DNA of 64,000 bases, taken from assembly GCF_947498515.1 (NCBI RefSeq), contig NZ_CANMKO010000001.1, positions 604,926 to 668,925 of the forward strand, given 5' to 3'. How positions within the stretch are numbered: the stretch's first letter is position 1; the number at the start of each line of letters is the position of its first letter. Below the pieces are notes generated by a model. It made no database searches, had not been told where the DNA came from, and saw nothing but the letters and a program-made list of their open reading frames with translations. This document shows, piece after piece, positions 18,730 to 27,675 of this stretch. Both the position numbers and the translations under genes were made by a program. Origin of the DNA: an uncultured Pelagimonas sp. (GTDB lineage Bacteria; Pseudomonadota; Alphaproteobacteria; Rhodobacterales; Rhodobacteraceae).

Positions 18730-19700
18730 CCCCAAATCTCGGGGTTGATCATGTGGATGGGACGCCCTTGGTCAAAGGCAACAACTTGGTCGAAGATATC
18801 CGAGAATTGCAGATCGAACTCATCCTCGGTGACAAAGCCGATATGCGGCGTGGCAATTAGGTTGGGATGCGCCAACAATGGGTCAGCCGGATCAGTCAAA
18901 GGTTCCTTGTCAAAGACGTCAATCGCAGCCTTTCCCGGGCGTCCGTTGTTTAGGGCGCTTAACAGTGCGTTTGGTGCGATCAGACCGGCGCGCGATGTGT
19001 TCACGAACAAGGACCCGGGCCTCATAGCGGCCAGATCAGCAGCGGTGATGATCCCTTTGGTGGCTGGCTTCAAACGGACGTGGAGCGACACGACATCGCT
19101 TTGGGCAAAGAAGGCGTCGCGGCTTTCGGCAACACGTGCGCCATCCGCTTTGGCACGCGCACGCCCTACATCAGATGACCACCAGACGACATTCATCCCA
19201 AAGGCCTCTGCATAGGTTGCGACGGTCCGCGCAATACGGCCATAGCCAAAGAGCCCGATGGTCCGTCCGCGCAAGGTCTTACCAACGCCCGCTTGCCACG
19301 TTCCGGCCTTGGTGGATGCCATTTGCGCGGGAAGATCCCGCATCCCGGCCATGATTAGCGCCCAAGTCAATTCCGCAGCTGCATAAGAAGGCGTGCCAGC
19401 AGGCACTCTTGAACACAGCAGCACGTGGTGGTCGGTACAGGCCGACACGTCGACATGCGGGTACACGCCGCGTTGGCTTATCAGGCGCAGGTTTGGCAAA
19501 CGCGCCAAGAGGGCTGGGGTGACTTTGGTGCGCTCACGAAACAGAACCACGGCCTCGGCCTCACGTAGTCGTTCGGCCAGAAGGTCAAGATCTTCGACAT
19601 GATCGGTCCAAACCGTGACGTCCTGACCGGCAAGCGTGTCAAAGCACGGCAAAGTTCGCAACGTGTCGAACCAGTCGTCGAGGATATGCACACGCACCAA
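18726..19700 (-). CDS. D-isomer-specific 2-hydroxyacid dehydrogenase
   Basis: A 324-aa NAD-dependent dehydrogenase of the D-2-hydroxyacid family. It has a nucleotide-binding segment TIGLFGYGRIARTVATYAEAFG and the catalytic triad positions: Arg in NTSRAGLI, Glu in DVFDKEPL, His in TPHIGFVTEDEFD. It interconverts a 2-keto acid and a D-2-hydroxy acid. The start is TTG 19700 or, equally plausible, GTG 19697; AAGGA lies 7-10 nt upstream. It follows a 63-aa gene directly and belongs to the tct-linked operon. The substrate is unknown. Confidence 0.82.
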   Translation of the reverse strand: MVRVHILDDWFDTLRTLPCFDTLAGQDVTVWTDHVEDLDLLAERLREAEAVVLFRERTKVTPALLARLPNLRLISQRGVYPHVDVSACTDHHVLLCSRVPAGTPSYAAAELTWALIMAGMRDLPAQMASTKAGTWQAGVGKTLRGRTIGLFGYGRIARTVATYAEAFGMNVVWWSSDVGRARAKADGARVAESRDAFFAQSDVVSLHVRLKPATKGIITAADLAAMRPGSLFVNTSRAGLIAPNALLSALNNGRPGKAAIDVFDKEPLTDPADPLLAHPNLIATPHIGFVTEDEFDLQFSDIFDQVVAFDQGRPIHMINPEIWG

Positions 19701-19892
19701 TCAGGTTTCCTTGCGATAGGCCGCAAGCGTCCTTGCTGCACGGTCGTGCAGGTCTGACATCCGGCGCGTTTCCGGGTTTTTCAAATCAAGCTGTGCGCCA
19801 CCTCTACACAGCTGCGTCCCTAACTCGTCTCGCACCATTTTTAGGGTTTCGATGGCCGAGGCAATCAATTTGCTGGCTTCTTGGGATGTCAT
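19701..19892 (-). CDS. small helical hypothetical protein (63 aa)
   Basis: Starts at ATG 19892 with GAGGA upstream and ends at the base before the dehydrogenase start, tightly packed between the stress-protein gene and the dehydrogenase. The 63 residues are charged and predicted helical (TSQEASKLIASAIETLKMVRDELG...), with no signal peptide or membrane segment and one cysteine. I recognise no family. The packing and codon use support a real gene; a longer frame to 20060 would run through the stress-protein gene and is rejected. Confidence 0.6.
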   Translation of the reverse strand: MTSQEASKLIASAIETLKMVRDELGTQLCRGGAQLDLKNPETRRMSDLHDRAARTLAAYRKET

Positions 19893-19902
19893 AGTGGGGT
19901 CC

Positions 19903-20721
19903 TCAATGTGACAAGAGCACGGGAATGGGTGTATCGCGTAGAACGCGGGCGGTGACGCCGCCCAAAAAATCTTCGCGGAATTTCGAATGTTCGTAGGCCC
20001 CCATAACCAATAAACAGGGGTCGGTTTCGCGACACCACGCAATGAGGGCGCGGGCGACACCCGGTACGGCGGCGATGGCTTCGTGGGTTGCGGCGACGCC
20101 GTGCCGGTCGAGGTGATCCATCAATTCGGACACAGGGCGCGGAGTGGCGTCGTTGCCAACGGTGAGAACCGTGACCCGGCCCTTGTCCTCAAGCAGACCG
20201 AGAGCATCGGACAGGGCACGCGCCGAGGCGCGGCCTCCATCCCAAGCCAGTGCTGCGTGGTTGTGGCTTGCTTCGGCATCATGGCCTCGCGGCACAATCA
20301 ATACCGGACGCCCGCTCATGAGGGCAATGCGGTCTGGGTGGATCGTCACGTGTTCATCGACGCCCTCGCCATGGTCCTGACCAACCACCAAAAGGTCATA
20401 GCCCCGTGCGCAGTCGGACAAGACCGCATCGACCCGTCCAGCAACCCGTTGAAAATGTAACCTGTCGCCCAACGCCAACCCGTCACGAAGGGTTTCAAAC
20501 CGGCTTTCGATCTCACTCAAAATGTCGGCATTGGCCTGGGCGATGATCTCACGCGCCTTGGACGGAACCCATGCCGCATGGCTGTTCACCACCTCATGGG
20601 TGGAATGGGCCAGAAGCGCCGTGACATGTGCGCCCCCGCGCGCCAGCGAGGCCGTATATTTCAACGCGGACACGGCGCTTTCGGTGCCATTAAAGGCAAC
20701 AAGGATGTTGTGGATGCTCAT
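19903..20721 (-). CDS. tandem-domain universal stress protein (UspA family)
   Basis: A 272-aa protein made of two Usp domains (about 1-145 and 152-272), each with the alpha/beta pattern starting NILVAFNG and HAALAWDG and ending in VLIVPRG and PVLLSH. The ATP-binding GxxGx9GS motif is not intact in either copy (second half: GAYEHSKFREDFLGG). ATG 20721 overlaps the stop of the PrpF-type gene as ATGA, so it is translationally coupled. Its role in a tricarboxylate operon is unknown; Usp proteins often accompany TRAP/TTT transporters. Confidence 0.85.
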   Translation of the reverse strand: MSIHNILVAFNGTESAVSALKYTASLARGGAHVTALLAHSTHEVVNSHAAWVPSKAREIIAQANADILSEIESRFETLRDGLALGDRLHFQRVAGRVDAVLSDCARGYDLLVVGQDHGEGVDEHVTIHPDRIALMSGRPVLIVPRGHDAEASHNHAALAWDGGRASARALSDALGLLEDKGRVTVLTVGNDATPRPVSELMDHLDRHGVAATHEAIAAVPGVARALIAWCRETDPCLLVMGAYEHSKFREDFLGGVTARVLRDTPIPVLLSH

Positions 20722-21818
20722 TCGGAAGTCTCCTTTCCCGGCCAGATGCGGCTGGGTACATAAACGCGGCCATCGACAAGTTTACGGGCCGTGCGCACCA
20801 GACCAGCGGCCTTTAGCGTGAACCCGTCTTCGGACGAGAAATCGACCAGAACGTCGATCGTACCCGAGGCATGTTCCAGCACGACCTTTGCGGGGCTGGT
20901 GGTTGGCCGGGTCAGCATGCCATCGGCGATGGTGCCGGGTGTCAGCGCGCAGGCCGCAAGACATTGTGCGCCGGTGACCGCCATCGTGGGGTGCGTGTTC
21001 CAGGGCATGAAATAGCGTGCGGCGATGGTGCCGTTGTTGCGGGGCGGAGCCAGTAGACCGAACTTGGGCGTCACCGAATTTGTCACGTCTCCCATGCCCA
21101 TTCGTTGTCCGGCCTGTCGACGAATGGGCTCCATCCGGTCGAAAAAGTCGGTGTTGGCGTCCAGGTCAGCGGCGCTTTCATACCCTGTCAGGCCGAAATC
21201 CTCGGCCCGCGCGATGGCAATAGGCATAGCGACATCCATGCACGTCACGTCGACCCCGTTGATGGTATCGCGCAGTTGACCGGTGGGTAAGAACGCGCCC
21301 GTGGAAGAGCCAACCACCCCCATAAAGGACAGTTCCACCGGTGCTGCGCTTCCCGGTGCACCAGCGATTTCAGTGTCGCCTTCGTAGGTGAGCCGCCCTC
21401 CGGGGGTCTGGATCTTTGCAACCACATGCGCCCCGGTATTGACGGCGCGAATGCGGACTTCTGTCTCGTCTCCGACTGGCTGGATCATCCCCATTTCGAT
21501 GGCAGCAGGGCCAACGCCCGACAGGATGTTGCCGCAGGTCGGGCCGAAATCGACTAGCTTGTCCTCGACCGAAACTTGCGCAAAGAAATAGTCGATCTGC
21601 GCCCAGTCATCCGCGCTTTCAGATAGCATGGCGACCTTGGTAGTAACCGCGGTGCCCCCACCGATCCCGTCGATGTTAAGCGGATGCCCCGAGCCTACGG
21701 CCGCAATCAGCACGTCGGCGAGCGTGTCCAGATTTTTGGGAAGATCATCGCGCCGGAAATAGGGACCGCGTGAGGTGCCGCCACGCATGAACAGGTAGGG
21801 GATGCCAGTCTGGGTCAT
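20718..21818 (-). CDS. PrpF/GalD-family isomerase (aconitate-type or 4-oxalomesaconate tautomerase)
   Basis: A 366-aa member of the PrpF family (diaminopimelate-epimerase-like two-lobe fold). N-terminal IPYLFMRGGTSRGPYF and FGPTCGNILSGVGP carry the family's catalytic Lys/Cys region (Cys in TCGN). PrpF isomerises trans- to cis-aconitate or 2-methylaconitate; GalD-like members tautomerise oxalomesaconate. Next to tricarballylate dehydrogenase (product cis-aconitate) a role in aconitate isomer handling is attractive, but it is inference. I chose ATG 21818, which overlaps the tctAB stop as ATGA; a GTG at 21830 is the alternative. Confidence 0.75.
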   Translation of the reverse strand: MTQTGIPYLFMRGGTSRGPYFRRDDLPKNLDTLADVLIAAVGSGHPLNIDGIGGGTAVTTKVAMLSESADDWAQIDYFFAQVSVEDKLVDFGPTCGNILSGVGPAAIEMGMIQPVGDETEVRIRAVNTGAHVVAKIQTPGGRLTYEGDTEIAGAPGSAAPVELSFMGVVGSSTGAFLPTGQLRDTINGVDVTCMDVAMPIAIARAEDFGLTGYESAADLDANTDFFDRMEPIRRQAGQRMGMGDVTNSVTPKFGLLAPPRNNGTIAARYFMPWNTHPTMAVTGAQCLAACALTPGTIADGMLTRPTTSPAKVVLEHASGTIDVLVDFSSEDGFTLKAAGLVRTARKLVDGRVYVPSRIWPGKETSE

Positions 21819-23845
21819 TTCAGTGGCCACGGTAGATCAACCGCCCCCTGCAAAAGCCCCGGAGGGAAATCGCGGTTCAACGCACCGGCCATCAAACACA
21901 TGAAACCGATGCCGCAGGCGGTTAGGACAAGGGTCATGCCCCAGCTGGCCCCGGCGCGGACCCGGAAGAAGCTAATGAGGAACCCAATCAGCGCCAGAAT
22001 GAAGCCAACAAACCATGTGGCCACGATCAACCCGCCAAACCATGCCAGCGTGCTCCAAAGACCGAATGGCGCATCGGCGTCCTCGCCCGCAACTTCTTTG
22101 TCGGCAAAGATGCTGTCGCCTTCGGGGCGGCGCATCATCTGCACCATTAGGATCAGACAGCAGGCCAGCGAGAAGCCCCCGATGACCAGCGGGATGATCT
22201 TGTCGGTCATGTTGTAATCGGGGATCATGTTTGCGTTGATCAGCGCAAAGGTCAGATAGCCCGCGATAACCAGCAGGAAGACCATCGGCGCGCGTTTGGA
22301 GCCGGACTGGACGTCCCCCTCGGCCATGATCGACTTGGCCTGACGAATGCCGAGGACCACCGACACCACGGTGATGATGATCAACACGATGACGATCGGG
22401 CTAAACACATAGTCCATGCCTTCTTCAAAGCCTTTGCGGAAGCGGAAGGAGGCGATCTGGAAGGCCTGATTGGTGAATTTTTCAACCGGGTTAGACAGCA
22501 CAAACCCGATGAGGAAGGCAGGCCGCGACCAGTCGAAACGACGCAGGAAAATGCCGATCAGGCCAATGGTGAATAGGGCAAGAAGGTCTTCGAAGTTCTG
22601 GCCCGATTGGAAGGCCGCAAAGCTGATCAGCATGAACAGGAACGGCGCGAGATAGGTGAAACGGATGGTGGTCAGCTTGGCGATGCCACCGCTTGCCGCG
22701 ATGCAAAGCACCGTGCCGACAACGTTGGCCAGCGCGAGCAACCAGACGATGGAATATGTAATATCGAGGTTGTTCTTCAACATGGAGGGGCCGACTTCGA
22801 TCTCACCCGATCCCAACAGGGCAACAGCGCCAATAAAGATCGCCATGGAGCCCGATCCGGGGATGCCAAACAGCAGAGTGGGGACCAGTCCGCCGCCTTC
22901 TTTCGCATTGTTCGAGCTTTCCGGCCCGATCACACCGCGCACTTCGCCTTTGCCGAAGTTTGATTTGTCTTTGGTGGTTTGGACTGCGTGGCCGTATGCG
23001 ATCCAGTCAACGACCGACCCACCAAGGCCGGGGATCACGCCGACTACAACACCGATGATCGAACAGCGCACCGACAGCCAGATATTGGCGAACCAATCTT
23101 TGACGCCATCCATCCAGCCACCACCAAGACTTGCGCCCTTGGCAATGGAGCGATCTTGGCGCAGCAATGATACGATTTCAGGGATCGCAAAGATGCCCAA
23201 ACCAACGATCACCAGCTTTAGCCCATCGGTCAGATAGGGAATGTCATAGCTGGCCATGCGCAGACTGCCGCCTGCGTCGGCCTCGCCAATCGTGCCAATC
23301 ATCAGGCCCAGACCGGCGGCTGCCAACCCTTTGAGAGGGATGCGCCCGGCCAAGACCGCGACCATCGACAGGCCAAGAATGGTGATCATCAACATCTCGG
23401 GAAGGCCGAATGCCAACACGATAGGGCGCGCAATCAAGATAAAGACGGTCAGAAAACTCGCACCGACCAGCCCGCCAAACAGCGACGATGCAAACGCGGC
23501 CGATAGCGCGCGGGCAGCTTCGCCCTTTTTAGCCATCGGGAAGCCGTCAAGGACCGTGGCCTGTGACGCAGACGATCCCGGTATGCCCATCAACACAGAG
23601 GCGAAGGTGTCTGACGTTGGCACCACCGCGACCATACCGATCATTAGGGCAAGCCCTAGGATCGGGTCCATTCCGAACATGAAAGGCAGCAACAAGGAAA
23701 GACCTGCGATGCCACCAAGGCCGGGGAAAACCCCCACGGCCAGTCCCATAACGACACCAAGAACCAGGTATCCGAGAACAACAGGTTGCAGGATCAGGGC
23801 CCACGCATCACTGAGCGCAGGAAGGGCTGTGGCGAAAGTCTCCAT
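21815..23845 (-). CDS. fused TctA-TctB tripartite tricarboxylate transporter permease
   Basis: A 676-aa membrane protein. Residues 1 to about 500 are a full TctA large permease with many membrane helices and family motifs (GVFPGLGGIAGLSLLLPF, GIPGSSASQATVLDGFPMAKKGEA and GVIPGLGGSVVDWIAYGHA). After a short soluble linker, residues from about 520 contain four hydrophobic helices matching TctB, the small subunit normally encoded separately. TctA alone is typically about 500 aa, so this is a genuine fusion in one continuous frame. It works with TctC to import tricarboxylates. It follows tctC after a terminator-like hairpin. Confidence 0.85.
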   Translation of the reverse strand: METFATALPALSDAWALILQPVVLGYLVLGVVMGLAVGVFPGLGGIAGLSLLLPFMFGMDPILGLALMIGMVAVVPTSDTFASVLMGIPGSSASQATVLDGFPMAKKGEAARALSAAFASSLFGGLVGASFLTVFILIARPIVLAFGLPEMLMITILGLSMVAVLAGRIPLKGLAAAGLGLMIGTIGEADAGGSLRMASYDIPYLTDGLKLVIVGLGIFAIPEIVSLLRQDRSIAKGASLGGGWMDGVKDWFANIWLSVRCSIIGVVVGVIPGLGGSVVDWIAYGHAVQTTKDKSNFGKGEVRGVIGPESSNNAKEGGGLVPTLLFGIPGSGSMAIFIGAVALLGSGEIEVGPSMLKNNLDITYSIVWLLALANVVGTVLCIAASGGIAKLTTIRFTYLAPFLFMLISFAAFQSGQNFEDLLALFTIGLIGIFLRRFDWSRPAFLIGFVLSNPVEKFTNQAFQIASFRFRKGFEEGMDYVFSPIVIVLIIITVVSVVLGIRQAKSIMAEGDVQSGSKRAPMVFLLVIAGYLTFALINANMIPDYNMTDKIIPLVIGGFSLACCLILMVQMMRRPEGDSIFADKEVAGEDADAPFGLWSTLAWFGGLIVATWFVGFILALIGFLISFFRVRAGASWGMTLVLTACGIGFMCLMAGALNRDFPPGLLQGAVDLPWPLK

Positions 23846-23882
23846 TGGAGCCGCCTTTCTTTAGGAATGTCAGGAAAAAAGG

Positions 23883-23909
23883 GGCGGGCGACCCATAGGC
23901 CAGCCCGCC
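23883..23909 (-). terminator. terminator-like hairpin between tctC and tctAB
   Basis: Read on the minus strand: GGCGGGC (23909-23903), 13-nt loop, GCCCGCC (23889-23883), then CC and six T (23880-23875). It lies 10 nt beyond the tctC stop and 30 nt before the tctAB start, and is probably an attenuator that keeps binding protein above permease. Confidence 0.75.
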
Positions 23910-23919
23910 TAGAATGAGC

Positions 23920-25008
23920 TTAGTTCAGCTCAACGCCGTAGGCTTCTTTCAGCCAATTGACGACAAAGGCTTTCGCCTCGTCCGGCACGTTGGTGGCCGT
24001 GCCCAAAGCAGTCTGTGCACTAGCTCCGGTAAAGACAGGATATTCACCAACCCGCTTGGACGAGATTTCAGCGAAATCGCTGCGGGCCACCACGGCGTTG
24101 AAGGCCGCCGTATAGGTGTCGATCACGTCTTGCGACGTGCCAGCAGGCAGAAAGGCCAGTTTCTGGACCGGGAAACCGGCGACAAAGAAGGCTTTCCATG
24201 CGTCCCATGCCTCGCCCGAGGTTTCGCAACCCTCGGTGGCTTCGCAGACTTCCTTGAAGGTCGCGATGTCGGGGAAGGTCGGATCGCGCACGATGTTGCC
24301 GTCGGCGTCCAATGCGCCCCAAGTCATCATCGGCACGGCTTTGCCGTCCGTAACCAGCGCTGTCGAGCCGCCCAAGTAGCCCGAGGTGGTTTGATAGTCG
24401 ATCGTCGCTTCGCCACGCTCAAACATCAGACGGCCATCGCCGCGACCCTTGATGCCAAAGACCGGCTCGACATTCATGCCCAACATTTCCCATGCCAAAA
24501 GCGGCACAAGGTCCAGACGGGTGGCCCCTTGCGAGCCATAGATGAAATCGATGTCCTTCAACCCATTGGCAGAGCCGTCAAATTTTGCGCCATCCTCGGC
24601 ATTCAGATAGGCGACCCCGCCGGTGCCGGATGCCATCACGGCGTTCCAGTCGTTATATTCATACCGCACGCGGGGATCGCCCAACAGATACGGGAATTGG
24701 GTCGACCCGGACGACCCGAACAACAAAGTGCCGTCACCTTCGTCCTGTTCCTGGAACCAGTTGGCCCCTTTGGTTGACCCTGCACCGGGCATGAATTTCA
24801 CAACAACTGTTGGGGTGCCGGGCAATTCATTTGCCAACAACGGTGCAAAGAAGTTGGCCCATTTGGCCGATCCGCCAGTTTCCGAAAATGGGATGACCCA
24901 TTCGATGGTTTTGCCGGTGAAATCAACATCAGCAGCAGCGGGCGCCGCCAGACCAGCGGCAGTAAGCAGCCCTATCACGGCACGGCGTGAGAAATTGGAT
25001 ACGGTCAT
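23920..25008 (-). CDS. tctC: TctC-type tricarboxylate-binding protein
   Basis: A 362-aa extracytoplasmic receptor of the tripartite tricarboxylate transporter family. Signal peptide with a twin-arginine-like FSRRAVIGLL and cleavage near residue 27 (APAAA-DV). The mature protein begins with the family pattern KTIEWVIPFSETGGSAKWANFF and continues with FMPGAGSTKGANWF. It is about 35 residues longer than typical TctC and has two cysteines in CEATEGCETSG that could form a disulfide. Divergent from tctD and first gene of the operon leading to the PrpF-type enzyme. The ligand is probably tricarballylate, citrate or aconitate. Confidence 0.82.
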   Translation of the reverse strand: MTVSNFSRRAVIGLLTAAGLAAPAAADVDFTGKTIEWVIPFSETGGSAKWANFFAPLLANELPGTPTVVVKFMPGAGSTKGANWFQEQDEGDGTLLFGSSGSTQFPYLLGDPRVRYEYNDWNAVMASGTGGVAYLNAEDGAKFDGSANGLKDIDFIYGSQGATRLDLVPLLAWEMLGMNVEPVFGIKGRGDGRLMFERGEATIDYQTTSGYLGGSTALVTDGKAVPMMTWGALDADGNIVRDPTFPDIATFKEVCEATEGCETSGEAWDAWKAFFVAGFPVQKLAFLPAGTSQDVIDTYTAAFNAVVARSDFAEISSKRVGEYPVFTGASAQTALGTATNVPDEAKAFVVNWLKEAYGVELN

Positions 25009-25147
25009 TAGATCCTCCCTGGTGACCAGACAATCACAAGGGCATCCTCCACGCCATCATGATTGCAATTCAAATCGGGGATTGATTCCCCCCCTCGATC
25101 TGCTGATCATGAAAGGCCAACCTTGCACCAAGCTTGCGGGAGCGAAT

Positions 25148-25816
25148 ATGCGCATTGCGGTCATCGAAGACAATGAGACGTTGGCAAACGCCATCGCCTA
25201 TCGCCTGCGCGACCGTGGGCATGCGGCGGACGTGCTGCATGACGGCGACGAGGCCGACGCGTTTCTGGCCCGAGATGGTGCCGATCTTGTGGTGCTGGAT
25301 ATCAACCTACCAGGGCGCAGTGGGCTTGAGGTTTTGCGCGGTATTCGGGCTCGGGGCGATGGCTCGCCGGTGATTTTGTTGACCGCCCGCAGCGATACCA
25401 GCGACCGTGTTGCCGGGTTGGATATGGGGGCTGACGACTATCTGGTGAAGCCGTTCGAGATGGACGAGTTGGAAGCGCGTATTCGTGCGCTGTCCCGGCG
25501 CAAGGATTTGGACTATGGTGCCCGCGAAAGTTTTGGAGCGTTAGAGTTTGACCGCGCCACGCGGCAGGTCATGGCGCGAGGCACCGCTCTGGACATTCCA
25601 CGCCGTGAATTGGCGGTGCTTGAATGCCTATTGGAACGGCGCGGCCGCATTGTTCCCAAATCGCAGCTGACAGACCACGTTTACGGAACCGGCGCCGATG
25701 TTGACGATACGGCGGTGGAACCACATGTGTCCCGCTTGCGCCGCCGTTTGGCCGATCATGGTGTGTCGATCAAAACCGCACGCGGACTTGGATATATGCT
25801 TGAGGTTAAAGGATAA
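25148..25816 (+). CDS. tctD: OmpR-type response regulator TctD
   Basis: A 222-aa response regulator with receiver domain (phospho-acceptor Asp51 in LVVLDINLPG; conserved Lys in DDYLVKPFEM) and a C-terminal winged helix (about 125-220, ending RLRRRLADHGVSIKTARGLGYML). ATG 25148 is preceded by GGGAG; a much longer upstream frame runs antisense through tctC and is rejected. It overlaps tctE by one base (TAATG) and is divergent from tctC, the standard tctD position. It most likely activates tctC-tctAB when tricarboxylate is sensed. Confidence 0.87.
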   Translation: MRIAVIEDNETLANAIAYRLRDRGHAADVLHDGDEADAFLARDGADLVVLDINLPGRSGLEVLRGIRARGDGSPVILLTARSDTSDRVAGLDMGADDYLVKPFEMDELEARIRALSRRKDLDYGARESFGALEFDRATRQVMARGTALDIPRRELAVLECLLERRGRIVPKSQLTDHVYGTGADVDDTAVEPHVSRLRRRLADHGVSIKTARGLGYMLEVKG

Positions 25817-27183
25817 TGCGAAGAGCCGCTTCCTTGCGTCTTCGGTTGTTTGTGCTGATTTTGGTACCGCTGGTCCTAATGGCGATGTTGCTAGGGTATT
25901 GGCGTTTTAGCGTCGCCGAACGCACCGCTGAGGAGTTGTTTGACCGCACCCTTCTGGCCGCTGCTTTGGCGGTTTCACGCGACGTGGCGGTGTCGGGCGG
26001 CGACGCGTTGCAGCCCTTGACACGCGACTTGATCCGCGATGCCTCAGGCGGTGAAGTGTTCTATCACGCCACAGGTCCGGGCGGGATTTATGTCACCGGA
26101 TATGCTTATCCGCCAACAGAAGCTGGCGACCAAGTTGACGACCCCTACACACCGGTCTTGTTTCAGGCCACTTATCGTGACGAACAGGTTCTTGTGCTTC
26201 GGGTGACGGAACGGATGTCGATCGACAACCTGACCGGCGACGCCACCGTCACAGTCTGGCAAAGACTGGCGGATCGGCGCGCGTTTTCCAACCAGTTGGC
26301 GGTGCGCGCAGCGGCGATCATGGGCGTGCTGTTGCTGACCCTCGCCTTGGTCGTCTGGTTCGGAGTTGCGCGTGGCCTGCGTCCGCTATTGTCTTTGCAA
26401 GACGCCATCGCAGCGCGCTCCCCCGATGACTTGAGCCAAATCAAGCGCGCCGTTCCGGTAGAGGCGCAAGGGATTGTTCGCACCCTCAATCGGCTGTTTG
26501 GCCAAGTCGAAACCAGCATCACCGCACATCAATCCTTTATCTCAAACGCAGCACATCAGTTGCGAAATCCGGCGGCCGCGGTTCAGTCGATGGCCGAGGC
26601 GGTCAAAGACGCGCCCAGTGAGGAGGATCGCAACCAAAGGATTGCAAAACTTGTTGTGGCGGCGCGAAACTCGGCTCGGGTGGCGGATCAGCTGCTGTCG
26701 CTTGATCGGTTGCAACAACCGGTTCGCACTGCGTCGTTTGAAGTCTTTGACCTCTGTCGTCTGGTCCAAGAAACCTGTGCAGACATGGGGCCGATTGTGT
26801 TGTTGCAGGGGATCGATTTCGAGATGAACACACCCGAAGGGGTTATCGAGGTGCACGGTGACCGGGTGTTTGTCGGCGAAGCGATCAAGAACCTGATCGA
26901 CAACGCGCTAAAACATGGTGGGCCCAAAATGAGCACGATCAAAGTGCAATTGTCGCATGCGACCGGTTGTGCCCAAGTCACTGTTTTGGATGATGGAAAA
27001 GGTATTCCAGAGGGCCAGCATGAGGCCGCTTTCCGTCGTTTTTCGCAGGTTGGCCCCTCCGAAGGGAGCGGGCTTGGCCTAGCAATTGCATGGTCCGTCG
27101 CGGAACGTCACAATGGTTCGCTCAGTATTGACCCGGTTGAAGCGGGGGCCAGCCTGACCCTGTGTTTGCCATCTGTGGTTTGA
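25816..27183 (+). CDS. tctE: sensor histidine kinase TctE
   Basis: A 455-aa membrane kinase: TM1 (about 9-27), periplasmic 2CSK_N-type sensor region (about 30-160), TM2 (about 165-183), HisKA with phospho-accepting His247 in NAAHQLRNP, and HATPase_c with N box IKNLIDNALKHGG, G1 DDGKGIP and G2 GSGLGLAIA. It phosphorylates TctD. Its start overlaps the tctD stop. The sensed ligand is presumably a tricarboxylate, by analogy with Salmonella TctE. Confidence 0.88.
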   Translation: MRRAASLRLRLFVLILVPLVLMAMLLGYWRFSVAERTAEELFDRTLLAAALAVSRDVAVSGGDALQPLTRDLIRDASGGEVFYHATGPGGIYVTGYAYPPTEAGDQVDDPYTPVLFQATYRDEQVLVLRVTERMSIDNLTGDATVTVWQRLADRRAFSNQLAVRAAAIMGVLLLTLALVVWFGVARGLRPLLSLQDAIAARSPDDLSQIKRAVPVEAQGIVRTLNRLFGQVETSITAHQSFISNAAHQLRNPAAAVQSMAEAVKDAPSEEDRNQRIAKLVVAARNSARVADQLLSLDRLQQPVRTASFEVFDLCRLVQETCADMGPIVLLQGIDFEMNTPEGVIEVHGDRVFVGEAIKNLIDNALKHGGPKMSTIKVQLSHATGCAQVTVLDDGKGIPEGQHEAAFRRFSQVGPSEGSGLGLAIAWSVAERHNGSLSIDPVEAGASLTLCLPSVV

Positions 27184-27675
27184 TCTCTCAAACCTATTGC
27201 ACAGGTTTGGCCCGATTGAGCTGAGACCCTAGGTTGTCGATTTTAGGGGGCGAATTGACTGAATAACGCCTTCAGATCTAGCACCTTCTAGACAGGGTTT
27301 CGGTGTATGGATTTTCTGGACCAAATTTACATTGTTCGAGTGAAACTTGAGCAAGCACAACCATCCCACATAGACGGCATTCATTTGAAAAGCCCCTTCG
27401 TGATTGGGGGCCAATCTGCAGATTCAAGTCATTTTGTAGCCGGGGCGTGATGAAAGGGCCGAAATTGGACGCGCGGGTGGCGTTGGATGATGAGTTCTCC
27501 GTACAATGCCATGCTCCTCAGAGCATCTTTTCCGCTCAAATGACCGGCTCCTCGGGGCGGGGCTTTACCAAGACCCTGCCGGGGAGGGCATGCGGTGCAA
27601 ATGACGAATGACTTCGCCCCGCGACCGCCCAAAACCTGTTCAGAACAGTGCTTGCACCATACCCTGCGCGGCGTT
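27184..27675. other. 492-bp spacer between convergent modules
   Basis: It lies between tctE (plus) and the RraA-type gene (minus). It holds two small hairpins: CAAACCT/AGGTTTG at 27189-27209, just after tctE and without a T-tract, and ATGCTC-CTCA-GAGCAT at 27511-27526 followed by CTTTT on the plus strand. A 108-codon minus-strand frame spans 27429-27755 but overlaps the RraA-type gene, is rich in Arg, Pro and His, and has no supporting site. No gene called. Confidence 0.45.

Noticed and set aside
24623..25147. Upstream extension of the TctD frame
   Set aside because: It is antisense to tctC; the receiver domain begins at ATG 25148 with its own ribosome-binding site.
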